A stretch of 45,426 bases of DNA from Spongiibacteraceae bacterium (GCA_002710725.1 PAKT01000011.1:1-45426), one strand, 5' to 3'. Counted from the first letter of the stretch, positions 31,485-40,673 are shown. Made by a program: numbers and translations. Notes: generated by a model from the letters alone, not told the origin.

Positions 31485-31780
31485 TCTGGACGCCCCGCGC
31501 CCGTGCCGACCTCAAAGCCATTCACGACCACATCCACAAAGACGCGCCGATCAACGCCAAGCGCGTCACACAGAAGATTCTAGACAAGGCCGCCGAATTG
31601 GAGGATTTCCCCGGCACGCACAAGGGCGTGCCGGAAGCCAGAACCGACGATCTGCACGAAGTCAGTGTCAGTGCCTGGCGGATCATTTACCACTCGCGCA
31701 ACAACAATGTTTACATCATCACCGTGGTGCACAAGCGGCAGCTACTGGAGGAAGACCGGTTGCAGCATCGAAACCAATGA
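31478..31780 (+). CDS. ParE/RelE family toxin
   Basis: MVIWTPRARADLKAIHDHIHKDAPINAKRVTQKILDKAAELEDFPGTHKGVPEARTDDLHEVSVSAWRIIYHSRNNNVYIITVVHKRQ; ParE-fold pattern. The last codons lie in repeated sequence. Confidence 0.88.
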   Translation: MVIWTPRARADLKAIHDHIHKDAPINAKRVTQKILDKAAELEDFPGTHKGVPEARTDDLHEVSVSAWRIIYHSRNNNVYIITVVHKRQLLEEDRLQHRNQ

Positions 31781-31872
31781 CACTGACCCCATTGATTGCA
31801 CTGGAGGAAGACCGGTTGCAGCATCGAAACCAATGACACTGACCCCATTGATTGCACTGACCCCATTGATTG
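31745..31872. repeat. 56-bp tandem duplication plus a partial third copy at the parE 3' end
   Basis: CTGGAGGAAGACCGGTTGCAGCATCGAAACCAATGACACTGACCCCATTGATTGCA at 31745-31800 and again at 31801-31856, followed by a further CTGACCCCATTGATTG (31857-31872). Confidence 0.95.
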
Positions 31873-31902
31873 AAAACGCTCCAGGCCAAGTAACTGAAAG
31901 CG

Positions 31903-32343
31903 CTAGTCATTTCCCAGAAATCGCTGCCGATGGTTTTCCTCAGGGAGAATACACCGCTCGTATTTCCCGAAAATACGATAACGATTCACGGCAATGCGCC
32001 GATACAACCAGTTTCGCAATGGTCGCGGCACCAGCCAGCCGATCGCGAGAAGGGGCCAGGGCAATGGCAACTGCCACAACACCCGGATCAGAGCAGGGGA
32101 CTCGGTGTACAGCTCCGGCCCCTCAATCAGCAGCAGGGTTTCATACTGATCGAGCGGCAAACCGTACCATTTGAGAATGGCCTGTCCCTCCGGCGACTGC
32201 ACGGTCGCGAGGCGGAAGCGCCAGTTTTTATCGAATCGAATCAGAAAACGCGCCCAGGCTGAGCAGAGTTTGCAAACACCATCGAACAGAATAACCCGAT
32301 CTCGCTGGCCTATTCCGGGGGCACATTCGGCTGGCTGCGACAT
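31903..32343 (-). CDS. Thiol-disulfide oxidoreductase DCC family protein (DUF393)
   Basis: RVILFDGVCKLCSAWARFLIRFDKNWRFRLATVQSPEG; DGxCxLC motif. Confidence 0.9.
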   Translation of the reverse strand: MSQPAECAPGIGQRDRVILFDGVCKLCSAWARFLIRFDKNWRFRLATVQSPEGQAILKWYGLPLDQYETLLLIEGPELYTESPALIRVLWQLPLPWPLLAIGWLVPRPLRNWLYRRIAVNRYRIFGKYERCILPEENHRQRFLGND

Positions 32344-32416
32344 TCGACCTCCGCACTGGTAATGACGGCATCAATCATTTCGGTAGCTTACGCTGAGAGA
32401 TGCGCTGAGAGATGCG

Positions 32417-32887
32417 CTAAGCGATATAGAACAAGGCAAGCTGCAAGATTACCGCCGCAAAAACACCCGCCAGCACATCGTCAATCATGATACCAAAACC
32501 GCCGTGAACCTTTTTATCCAGCCATTTGATCGGCCAGGGCTTGGCGATATCGAACAAGCGAAAGAGAGCAAACCCGGCAATCACCCAGAGGGGTTCGGCA
32601 GGCACGGCAATCATGGTGATCCAGAAGCCGACAAACTCGTCCCAGACAATACTGCCGTGATCGTGGACACCCATGGCTTTGGCGGTATAACCGCAACAAA
32701 ACACACCAAAAAGAAAGGTAACCGCCAACACGGCAACATAGAAGGGCAACTCCAGCTGGGACAAACCCAGCCAAAGGGGGACCGCCATCAGGGTACCGAA
32801 AGTACCCGGCGCCTTGGACGACAGGCCAGAGCCAAAACCAAAACTGGCGAGGTGAATCGGGTTACGGCAAAGTGCTTGCAAGTTCAT
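32417..32887 (-). CDS. pgpA: Phosphatidylglycerophosphatase A
   Basis: HLASFGFGSGLSSKAPGTFGTLMAVPLW, VHDHGSIVWDEFVGFWITM, FRLFDIAKPWPIKWLDKKVHGGFGIMIDDVLAGV. Confidence 0.95.
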   Translation of the reverse strand: MNLQALCRNPIHLASFGFGSGLSSKAPGTFGTLMAVPLWLGLSQLELPFYVAVLAVTFLFGVFCCGYTAKAMGVHDHGSIVWDEFVGFWITMIAVPAEPLWVIAGFALFRLFDIAKPWPIKWLDKKVHGGFGIMIDDVLAGVFAAVILQLALFYIA

Positions 32888-33849
32888 TGGAAGTGCAAAT
32901 ATCCCATGTTGTTATAGTGTGTCAGATCAATCGGCGCACCATCGCGAACCAGATTTAGCCCGGCTCCAGACGCGACAGAACCCAAGCGCGAGCACCGAAT
33001 GTTGTGTTCAGCCGCCAGCGCGAAGATGGCTTCGCGCTGCGCTGAACTGGCGGTAAAACACAGCTGATAATCATCACCGCCGGTCAGGGCATACGCTTCG
33101 GCAACATCTCGCGAATAACTGTCTTGCAGCGCCGCAGAGAGCGGCAGAGCGCCCACATCCAACTCGGCACTTGCACCACTGGCCTGAAGTATATGAGCGA
33201 GATCGGCGGCCAGACCATCGGACAGATCGATGGCTGCACTGGCAATATCGCGCAGACTGACGGAAAACCTCAGCGGGGGCTCAGCGCGATAATACTGCGC
33301 CATAAATACCTGCTCTGCCTCACTGAATGCTGTGTTCTCCAGACAGTCGAGCGCCGCTCGGGCATCGCCCAACGTGCCTGTTACCCAGACATCATCGCCA
33401 GGCTTGGCACCGCTGCGCAGCAGGGCTTTGCCTGCCGGCACCTCACCAAACACCTGTACCGACAAACACAAAGGCCCACGCGTGGTATCGCCACCGACCA
33501 AAGGTATCGCAAAAAAGCGCGAAGCCTCCGCCAGACCTTTCGAAAAGGCGGCGAGCCAGGTTTCATCCGCATGTGGCAGGGTAAGCGCCAAACAGAAACC
33601 CACAGGACGGGCACCACAGGCAACGAGATCACTGACCGCAGCTGCCAGCACGCGCCAGCCCAAGCCGGTTACGTCAGGAGCTTTTGGAAAGTGGACGCCC
33701 TCCACCATGGTGTCGATGGAGGTACACAGGGTGTGACCGGGAGAAAGTGAAAGCTCGGCGCAGTCGTCACCGATGCCGGTCACAACTGCAGAGCCCTGCT
33801 GAAAGGAAGAGAAATAAAGCCGAATCAAGTCAAATTCGGAGAGTGCCAT
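32884..33849 (-). CDS. thiL: Thiamine-monophosphate kinase
   Basis: MALSEFDLIRLYFSSF, VVTGIGDDCAELSL, SIDTMVEGVHFP, IDLSDGLAADLAHI, LTGGDDYQLCFT. Confidence 0.95.
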   Translation of the reverse strand: MALSEFDLIRLYFSSFQQGSAVVTGIGDDCAELSLSPGHTLCTSIDTMVEGVHFPKAPDVTGLGWRVLAAAVSDLVACGARPVGFCLALTLPHADETWLAAFSKGLAEASRFFAIPLVGGDTTRGPLCLSVQVFGEVPAGKALLRSGAKPGDDVWVTGTLGDARAALDCLENTAFSEAEQVFMAQYYRAEPPLRFSVSLRDIASAAIDLSDGLAADLAHILQASGASAELDVGALPLSAALQDSYSRDVAEAYALTGGDDYQLCFTASSAQREAIFALAAEHNIRCSRLGSVASGAGLNLVRDGAPIDLTHYNNMGYLHFQ

Positions 33850-34305
33850 TTATTTGCGGGCAGCTGCCATTTCGATTTTGCGGGTATTGGCCGCCACTTT
33901 ATCCAGAATGGAGTTGATATAGCGGTGACCATCGGTAGCGCCAAAACGCTTGGCCAGATTCACACACTCGTTGATGACGACTTTGTAGGGCACATCGATA
34001 CGGTTTTTGAGCTCCCACACGCCCATGCGCAGGAGGCTCAGCTCAATGGGGTCGAGGTCACTCAACTTGCGATCCAGCAGGGGCTCGAATTCATCCTGCA
34101 GATCGTTCAGGTTCGCGGGAATGTCGTGCAGCATCTCACCGAAATACTCGGTATCTACATGTTTCATGTCGTAGTCGGCCAGAAACTGGGCCTGTATTTC
34201 GTGCAGGGGTTGCCTGGCCATCTCCCACTGGTAGAGGGCCTGCAGGGCATAATGCCGCGCCTTGCGACGCAGCGCCGGTAAATTGTTCTCGGGAGCTTGC
34301 GACAC
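33850..34305 (-). CDS. nusB: Transcription antitermination factor NusB
   Basis: RRKARHYALQALYQWEMA, ELSLLRMGVWELKNRIDVPYKVVINECVNLAKRFGATDGHRYINSILDKVA. Confidence 0.96.
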   Translation of the reverse strand: MSQAPENNLPALRRKARHYALQALYQWEMARQPLHEIQAQFLADYDMKHVDTEYFGEMLHDIPANLNDLQDEFEPLLDRKLSDLDPIELSLLRMGVWELKNRIDVPYKVVINECVNLAKRFGATDGHRYINSILDKVAANTRKIEMAAARK

Positions 34306-34310
34306 TGATA

Positions 34311-34784
34311 TCAGCCTATGTTCTTGAGCAGGCTGACCATTTCCAGCGCTGACAGGGCCGCTTCTTCACCTTTGTTGCCCGCCTTGGTGCCGGCGCGCTC
34401 AATGGCCTGTTCGATGGTGTCGACGGTCAGTACGCCAAAGGCAACCGGCAAACCCGACTGCATGGACACCTGTGCCAGACCTTTGGTGCACTCGCCCGCC
34501 ACATACTCAAAGTGAGGGGTGCCGCCGCGAATCACCGCGCCGAGGGCGATAATCGCATCGTATTTTTTGGTCTCGGCCACCTTCTGGCAAACCAGCGGAA
34601 TTTCAAAAGCGCCCGGCGCACGCACCACGGTAATATCACCTTCGGCTATGCCATGACGGATCAGACAGTCTTTGGCGCCGTCCAGCAGGCTTTCCACCAC
34701 AAAGGCGTTCCAGCGACCAACCACAATCGCGTATTTGCCCTCGCAGTTGGCAAAAGTGCCTTCAATGGGTTTGTTCGTGCTCAT
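34311..34784 (-). CDS. ribH: 6,7-dimethyl-8-ribityllumazine synthase
   Basis: [66 protein letters not shown]. Confidence 0.97.
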   Translation of the reverse strand: MSTNKPIEGTFANCEGKYAIVVGRWNAFVVESLLDGAKDCLIRHGIAEGDITVVRAPGAFEIPLVCQKVAETKKYDAIIALGAVIRGGTPHFEYVAGECTKGLAQVSMQSGLPVAFGVLTVDTIEQAIERAGTKAGNKGEEAALSALEMVSLLKNIG

Positions 34785-34811
34785 AGTCTGTTTCCCAAAA
34801 CGTAAAAAGGA

Positions 34812-35951
34812 TTAGTGCTCAGCCGGGGTGACATCCCCATCGGCGCTGACAAATTCGGCGATATCCAGGTCAAAACCGGAGATCGCATTATACTTGATCG
34901 GCGCGCCCATCAGGCGGATTTTGCCAACCCCGAGATCGCGCAGGATCTGAGAGCCGAGGCCGACGTTCATATAGGTATTCTGGTGCTGGGCGCTGTCACC
35001 CATCGGCGCAGGCCTGTTGCCGCGGGCGATATCAAGACTGCTGATCAGGTCAGCGGAGGACTCTGCATTGGCCAGCAACACCACCACGCCACCGTCTTCT
35101 GAAATCTTTTTGAGGCAGCGGTTCATATTCCAGCCACTGTTCTCACCCGGCAGCTGGATATGCAACAGGTCGCGAATCGACGAGCCCAGATGCACCCGCA
35201 CCAGCACCGGTGTTTCGTGGTCTATCGCTCCTTTGGTAACGGCGAAGTGAACGTCGTTATTCACATCATCCCGGTAGCTGTGCAGCTGGAACTCGCCGAA
35301 ATCGGTGTTGATGGTTTCCACCGCCAGCTTGTGAATAGTCTGCTCGTTAACTACCCGGTAGTGGATCAGATCGGCAATGGTTCCGATCTTGATATCGTGT
35401 TTCTCGGCAAAGGCTTCCAGATCCGGCCGGCGCGCCATGGTGCCGTCGTCGTTCATGATCTCGCAGATCACGCCGGAAGCACCGAAACCCGCCAGACGCG
35501 CCAGATCACAGGCCGCTTCGGTATGACCTGCGCGCGTCAGCACACCACCGCTTTCCGCCATCAACGGAAAGATATGACCGGGCTGAACAATATCTTCAGC
35601 GGTGGCATTTTTCGCCGCCGCCACGCGCACCGTGTGGGCGCGATCTGCCGCAGAAATACCAGTCGTAACCCCTTCTTTTGCTTCTATCGACAGGGTGAAT
35701 TTGGTACCAAAGCCGGAGGCATTGCGATCCACCATCAGTGGCAAACCCAGGCTTTCACAGCGACTGCGGGTCATCGGCATGCAGATCAGGCCGCGAGCGT
35801 GCATGGCCATAAAGTTGATGTCCTGTGGCCGCACGCACTCGGCAGCCATAACGATATCGCCTTCGTTTTCACGATCTTCGTCGTCCATCAGGATCACCAT
35901 CTTGCCGAGGCGTATATCCTGAATCAGTTCTTCTACCGTGTTGAGCTTCAT
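34812..35951 (-). CDS. ribB: 3,4-dihydroxy-2-butanone-4-phosphate synthase with degenerate GTP cyclohydrolase II-like C-terminal domain
   Basis: Start at [38 protein letters not shown] (35951). The C-terminal half lacks the CLTGD...CDCG zinc/active-site segment of GCH II. Confidence 0.95.
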   Translation of the reverse strand: MKLNTVEELIQDIRLGKMVILMDDEDRENEGDIVMAAECVRPQDINFMAMHARGLICMPMTRSRCESLGLPLMVDRNASGFGTKFTLSIEAKEGVTTGISAADRAHTVRVAAAKNATAEDIVQPGHIFPLMAESGGVLTRAGHTEAACDLARLAGFGASGVICEIMNDDGTMARRPDLEAFAEKHDIKIGTIADLIHYRVVNEQTIHKLAVETINTDFGEFQLHSYRDDVNNDVHFAVTKGAIDHETPVLVRVHLGSSIRDLLHIQLPGENSGWNMNRCLKKISEDGGVVVLLANAESSADLISSLDIARGNRPAPMGDSAQHQNTYMNVGLGSQILRDLGVGKIRLMGAPIKYNAISGFDLDIAEFVSADGDVTPAEH

Positions 35952-35973
35952 AATCCTTCCCAATGTCAGAGCG

Positions 35974-36636
35974 CTAGCGTTTGCGCCCGGTAAAACCGTG
36001 TTCTGCCAGAAAGGCCTCGCTGAGTCGCGAACCGCTCTGCGACTTTTCACACTGAAGTAAACGCTCCAGGTAGCGGGCAATCACATCCACTTCCAGGTTG
36101 ACCCTCGTCCCCGGCTGGTAGTGGGTAATAATCGTTTCGGCCGCCGTGTGCGGCACAATGTTCAATTCTACGCCATCTTCGCTCAGAGCGTTGATGGTCA
36201 GGCTCACGCCATCAATACAGATCGAGCCCTTGTGCGCGGTATATTTGCGCAAGGGTTCGGGCACTGCCACCGACAGCCTGATGGAGCGGGCATCCTCGTG
36301 GCGCGCCACGACTTCGCCAGTACCGTCAATATGGCCGCTGACAATATGACCGTCAAACCGACTGTCGGCGCGCATTGCCCGCTCCAGGTTAACCGGCGCA
36401 CCGGTTTTCAAGGCGCCCAGCGTCGCCAGCGACAGGGTTTCCCGCGATACGTCGGCCGTAAAGCCGGAGCCAGTGAGGCTGGTCACGGTCAGACATACGC
36501 CATTGGTGGCAATGCTGTCGCCGAGTTTTACCGCCCCCATCTCCAGATCGCCAGCGTCGATGGTCAGCCGTTTGTCGCCGCCTGCGTCGGCGATCGCGGC
36601 AATCCTGCCGACGGCTTCAATAATGCCGGTAAACAT
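35974..36636 (-). CDS. ribE: Riboflavin synthase alpha subunit
   Basis: MFTGIIEAVGRI..., LGDSIATNGVCLTVTSL, VSGHIDGTGEV, KGSICIDGVSLTIN. Confidence 0.96.
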   Translation of the reverse strand: MFTGIIEAVGRIAAIADAGGDKRLTIDAGDLEMGAVKLGDSIATNGVCLTVTSLTGSGFTADVSRETLSLATLGALKTGAPVNLERAMRADSRFDGHIVSGHIDGTGEVVARHEDARSIRLSVAVPEPLRKYTAHKGSICIDGVSLTINALSEDGVELNIVPHTAAETIITHYQPGTRVNLEVDVIARYLERLLQCEKSQSGSRLSEAFLAEHGFTGRKR

Positions 36637-37748
36637 CAGTGAGCCACCGTATGCAGGGTCGCATCGAGGCGCCAGTCAGTGCCAATCGCGCGAATACCAT
36701 CAATATGCACGCGGCGCTGGCTGTTCATATCATCCAGTGGCAACGCAAATAATGGCCGGGCCTTGCTGCCAAGCAGCGTAGGCGCCATATACACCGTCAG
36801 GGCATCGAGCAGTTCTGCCTGTAAAAAAGCGCCCGCCAGGGTGGCACCACTTTCCACCAGCACTTCGTTGCACTGCCGGCGGCCCAATTCTTTCAATACC
36901 GCTGCAAGCTCAACCCGGCCGTCGGCTCCCGCCAGTATCATGACCTCCGCGCCAGCGGCTTCCAGCCGATTGCGGGACTCAGGCGCATCCACCGCGCCAA
37001 TCACCAGCACCCGGCCGCCGTCTTGAAAAAGTTTGCCGTCAAGCGGCGTGCGCAGACGAGAGTCGAGAATCACTCGCAGTGGCTGACGGCATTGCTCAGC
37101 GGGCAACTCGCCCTGTTCCGGCCGAACAGTTAACGCAGCATCGTCGTGAATCAGCGTTTCCACTCCACTGACGATGGCGCAGCTCCCCGCACGCAGGCGC
37201 TGGACATCGCGCCGCGCCGCCGCACCGGTGATCCACTGGCTTTCACCAGAGGCCATTGCAGTCCGACCGTCCAGACTCATCGCCAGCTTGACCCGCACGC
37301 GCGGCAAGCCGGTTTTCATGCGCTTGATAAAGCCGGGGTTCAGCGCTTCGGCCTGACTCTGCTGAAGGCCCACCTCGACGTGAATACCGGCATCACGCAG
37401 TAATTGCACGCCACGCCCTGAGACCTCAGGGTTCGGGTCTTCCATCGCCACAACCACGCGCTTGATGCCCGCTTTAATCAGAGCCTCTGCACAAGGTGGC
37501 GTTTTACCGTGGTGGGAACAGGGCTCCAGACTGACGTAGGCGGTTGCGCCTTGGGTTTGTTCGCACCGGGCCAATGCGTTGACTTCCGCGTGGCCTTCTC
37601 CGGCACGCTGATGCCAACCCTCGGCCAGCAGTTCATTGTCGCGCACCAGCACACAGCCCACGTTGGGGTTAGGGCTGGTGCTGTAATGGCCCCGCCCGGC
37701 TAACTGAATGGCGCGCGCCATCCAGCGCGCATCGAGGGCCGCATCCAT
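36636..37748 (-). CDS. ribD: Bifunctional diaminohydroxyphosphoribosylaminopyrimidine deaminase / 5-amino-6-(5-phosphoribosylamino)uracil reductase
   Basis: MARAIQLAGRGHYSTSPNPNVGCVLVRD, GEGHAEVNAL, AYVSLEPCSHHGKTPPCAEALI, RVKLAMSLDGRTAMASGESQWITG. Confidence 0.97.
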   Translation of the reverse strand: MDAALDARWMARAIQLAGRGHYSTSPNPNVGCVLVRDNELLAEGWHQRAGEGHAEVNALARCEQTQGATAYVSLEPCSHHGKTPPCAEALIKAGIKRVVVAMEDPNPEVSGRGVQLLRDAGIHVEVGLQQSQAEALNPGFIKRMKTGLPRVRVKLAMSLDGRTAMASGESQWITGAAARRDVQRLRAGSCAIVSGVETLIHDDAALTVRPEQGELPAEQCRQPLRVILDSRLRTPLDGKLFQDGGRVLVIGAVDAPESRNRLEAAGAEVMILAGADGRVELAAVLKELGRRQCNEVLVESGATLAGAFLQAELLDALTVYMAPTLLGSKARPLFALPLDDMNSQRRVHIDGIRAIGTDWRLDATLHTVAH

Positions 37749-38233
37749 TACTGGCCACCCGTCTCCGGTTTGTTCGAAATAGGGTTCGCAGACAGGCGAT
37801 CAATCTCTGCGCGAAATTCATCGAGATCCTGAAAACTGCGGTAAACAGAGGCAAAGCGCACGTAGGCCACGTGATCAATTTTCTGCAGGTGATCCATTAC
37901 CAGCTCACCCACCAGCAGGGAGGGGATTTCACGTTCGCCCTTGGATTGCAGCACCCGCTTGATATCGGTAATGGTCGCTTCAATCTTTTCAACGCTGACC
38001 GCGCGCTTTTCCAGTGCCCGCAAAATGCCGGCGCGCAGTTTTTCTTCATCGAAGGGTTCGCGGCGATCATTGCTTTTGATGACTTTCGGCATCAAAAGCT
38101 CGGCACTCTCATAGGTAGTAAAGCGCTCGGCACAGGATAGACACTCGCGGCGACGGCGCACCTGCCCGCCCTCGGCGACCAGACGTGAGTCGATGACTTT
38201 GGTGTCTTCAAATGTGCAGAAGGGGCAGCGCAT
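37748..38233 (-). CDS. nrdR: Transcriptional repressor NrdR
   Basis: Start at [42 protein letters not shown] (38233). The upstream ORF extension is repeat-encoded ([11 protein letters not shown]). Confidence 0.97.
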   Translation of the reverse strand: MRCPFCTFEDTKVIDSRLVAEGGQVRRRRECLSCAERFTTYESAELLMPKVIKSNDRREPFDEEKLRAGILRALEKRAVSVEKIEATITDIKRVLQSKGEREIPSLLVGELVMDHLQKIDHVAYVRFASVYRSFQDLDEFRAEIDRLSANPISNKPETGGQ

Positions 38234-38254
38234 GGGTGGAGCCTCGTTAACTCG

Positions 38255-38375
38255 GGTCGGACGTCGGACGTCGGATGTCGGACGCAAGGGCCATACGGCT
38301 TTGCCGCACTCGCAGCATTGCGCCGCGAAGCGGCGCCCGCTTTAGCGTCAGACGTCCGACGTCCGACGTCCGACC
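38255..38375. repeat. Heptamer-armed inverted-repeat element, copy C (full core)
   Basis: Left arm GGTCG GACGTCG GACGTCG GATGTCG GACGC (38255-38285); right arm GCGTCA GACGTCC GACGTCC GACGTCC GACC (38345-38375); arms complementary at 29 of 31 positions; core hairpins at 38320-38336 and 38294-38308. Confidence 0.95.
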
Positions 38376-38404
38376 AGGCAAGCCCCTAAACCGCCCCGCA
38401 ACCA

Positions 38405-39667
38405 TCATGCATACACCGGAAACTTCTTACAAATCTCCAACACCTTGGCCTTCACCTCTGCAATCACCTGCTCGGAATTGCCGTTTTCGAGGCTTTCCAG
38501 CACATCGCACATCCAGCCCGCCAGCTCTTTACACTCGGCTTCTTTAAAGCCGCGCGTGGTAACTGCCGGCGTGCCAACGCGCAAACCGCTGGTGATAAAG
38601 GGTGAACGCGGATCATTCGGCACTGCATTTTTGTTTACGGTGATATTGGCATCACCCAGCGCCGCGTCAGCGTCTTTGCCGGTGTAGGGCTTGCCGATCA
38701 AATCGACCAGCATCAGATGGTTTTCGGTACCGCCGGAAACGATATTGATACCGCGCTCGATAAAGGTAGCCGCCATCGCCTTGGCGTTTTTCACCACCTG
38801 CGCCTGGTAGGTTTTGAACTCGGGCTCCATCGCCTCTTTAAAGCTCACCGCCTTGGCTGCGATAACGTGCATCAGTGGGCCGCCCTGACCACCGGGGAAT
38901 ACGGCGGAGTTGAATTTCTTCTCCAGAGCCTCGTTGGCCTTGGCCAGAATCAGGCCGCCACGCGGGCCGCGCAGTGTTTTGTGGGTGGTGGTGGTCACCA
39001 CATCGGCGAAGGGAATCGGGTTGGGGTAAACACCCGCTGCAACCAGACCCGCCACGTGGGCCATATCCACCATCAGGTAGGCGTCAACCTTGTCAGCAAT
39101 CTCCCGGAAGCGAGCCCAGTCCACAATGCCGCTGTAGGCCGAAAAACCGGCGACAATCATCTTCGGCTTGTGTTCCAGCGCCAGCGCTTCTACCTGATCG
39201 TAATCAATCAGGCCGGTTTCCGGGTTCAGGCCGTATTGCACAGCATTGTAGATCTTGCCGGAGAAATTGGGTTTGGCACCATGAGTCAGGTGACCGCCCG
39301 CATCCAGGCTCATGCCCAGAACGGTCTCACCGGGCAGCAGCAGGGCCTGATAGACCGCTGAATTGGCCTGCGAGCCGGAGTGGGGCTGAACGTTGGCGTA
39401 GTCGGCGCCAAACAGGGCCTTGGCTCGCTCGATGGCAAGCTCTTCCGCCTTGTCGACGAATTCGCAGCCGCCGTAGTAGCGTTTTCTGGGATAGCCTTCC
39501 GCGTACTTGTTGGTCAGCACCGTACCCTGCGCCTGAATCACACGCGGGCTGGTGTAGTTTTCAGAAGCAATCAGCTCAATGTGCTCTTCCTGGCGAGTTT
39601 CCTCTTCCTGGATGGCATTCCAAATATCGTCGTCATAACCGGCAATGGCCATGTCTTTAGAAAACAT
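38405..39667 (-). CDS. glyA: Serine hydroxymethyltransferase
   Basis: [67 protein letters not shown]. Confidence 0.98.
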   Translation of the reverse strand: MFSKDMAIAGYDDDIWNAIQEEETRQEEHIELIASENYTSPRVIQAQGTVLTNKYAEGYPRKRYYGGCEFVDKAEELAIERAKALFGADYANVQPHSGSQANSAVYQALLLPGETVLGMSLDAGGHLTHGAKPNFSGKIYNAVQYGLNPETGLIDYDQVEALALEHKPKMIVAGFSAYSGIVDWARFREIADKVDAYLMVDMAHVAGLVAAGVYPNPIPFADVVTTTTHKTLRGPRGGLILAKANEALEKKFNSAVFPGGQGGPLMHVIAAKAVSFKEAMEPEFKTYQAQVVKNAKAMAATFIERGINIVSGGTENHLMLVDLIGKPYTGKDADAALGDANITVNKNAVPNDPRSPFITSGLRVGTPAVTTRGFKEAECKELAGWMCDVLESLENGNSEQVIAEVKAKVLEICKKFPVYA

Positions 39668-39745
39668 TCACGGTCTCCCACAGAAGTGATTCATGTGCTG
39701 CCGGGCAGCGGGCTGGAAAAGGCGCGCATTGTACAATAAATGACT

Positions 39746-39766
39746 CTTGTCGGTAAGGTCGACAAG
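39746..39766. promoter_or_regulatory. Dyad CTTGTCG-GTAAGGT-CGACAAG overlapping the putative glyA promoter
   Basis: 7-bp perfect inverted repeat with 7-bp spacer. On the minus strand a TTACCG / 17 bp / TACAAT promoter candidate overlaps it, upstream of glyA. Confidence 0.4.
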
Positions 39767-39813
39767 GGAGATTGGCGTGAGACAACGACTGACGCGGCTT
39801 TGATTGGTGCATC

Positions 39814-39850
39814 GGGGACGTCTGACGTCAGACGTCCGACGTCCGACCCC
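39814..39850. repeat. Heptamer element, copy D (core-less / one arm)
   Basis: GACGTCT GACGTCA GACGTCC GACGTCC GACCCC (39817-39850); the right part is nearly the right arm of copy C. Confidence 0.88.
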
Positions 39851-40673
39851 CCTCATCCACAAACTCGTTGGTAAAGAACGACCCGCTCAGCTGCCTGACA
39901 GTACGCAACTTGGCCTGCCCCTTTAAGAGCACCCGCTCACCCTGCACGGTGCAGTGAATTTCGCCGCCGCGCTCGGATAACTGGTGGGCCAGCAGCTCCT
40001 TTTTACCCAGTTTTTCGGCCCAGAAGGGCGCCAGAGAACAATGGGCGCTGCCGGTAACGTCATCTTCATCAACGCCGTAATTGGGCGCAAAGAACCGGGA
40101 CACAAAGTCGCAGTGTTCGCCGGGCGCGGTCACAATCAGACCGCCTTCCACCACCTTGCGCAGCAAATCCATGTCAGGCTCGATCGCCAGTACTTCGCCT
40201 TCTGTGGCCACCTCCGCAATCCAGTTGCCCGCCTTGACCTGGGCGCGGTAGCCCTTGACCTCGCCCTCAAGGTCCAGCGCTTTCAGAATCTCATCGGGAA
40301 GTTCGGCTGACTCCACGCTTTGCGCAGGGAAATCCAGCGTCAGATAGTCGCCGTCCACGGTCACTGTCAGATCACCGCTGCGACTGGAAAAGGTCAGTGC
40401 GCCCTCCTCCCCGGCAATTTCCGCCAGCACCCAACCTGCGGTCAGGGTGGCGTGGCCGCACAAATCCACTTCGACGGTGGGCGTAAACCAGCGGATATTC
40501 CAGCGCTTGTCGCCCTCTTCAGGCACAAGATAGGCGGTTTCGGCAAAGCCCATTTCCGCGGCAATCGCCTGCATCTGGCCCTCCTGCAGGGGCGACTTCA
40601 GCAGACAAACTCCGGCAGTATTGCCGCGATACTGGTCGCTCACGAAAGCATCCACTTGATATATTTTCATCAT
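39828..40673 (-). CDS. PhzF family isomerase/epimerase
   Basis: MMKIYQVDAFVSDQYRGNTAGVCLL, MGFAETAYLVPEE, RWFTPTVEVDLCGHATLTAGWVL, VDEDDVTGSAHCSLAPFW. Final residues GRTSDV and the stop are encoded by repeat copy D. Confidence 0.92.
   Translation of the reverse strand: MMKIYQVDAFVSDQYRGNTAGVCLLKSPLQEGQMQAIAAEMGFAETAYLVPEEGDKRWNIRWFTPTVEVDLCGHATLTAGWVLAEIAGEEGALTFSSRSGDLTVTVDGDYLTLDFPAQSVESAELPDEILKALDLEGEVKGYRAQVKAGNWIAEVATEGEVLAIEPDMDLLRKVVEGGLIVTAPGEHCDFVSRFFAPNYGVDEDDVTGSAHCSLAPFWAEKLGKKELLAHQLSERGGEIHCTVQGERVLLKGQAKLRTVRQLSGSFFTNEFVDEGGRTSDV

Noticed and set aside
34785-36000. FMN riboswitch near ribB/ribH
   Set aside because: No RFN-element consensus seen upstream of ribB, ribE, ribD or ribH in this window.
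38255-38375. CRISPR array
   Set aside because: Repeat unit is 7 bp with single-base spacers and inverted arms; no 25-40 bp repeats or unique spacers.
38287-38405. N-terminally extended NrdR starting [11 protein letters not shown]
   Set aside because: The extension is translated repeat sequence (element C); the conserved NrdR start MRCPFC lies at 38233.
38717-39660. Plus-strand ORFs of 214 and 228 aa
   Set aside because: Antisense of glyA; shadow frames.
39817-39844. TGACGTCA as a CRE-like transcription-factor site
   Set aside because: It arises automatically from the heptamer GACGTCN repeats; eukaryotic CRE logic does not apply.
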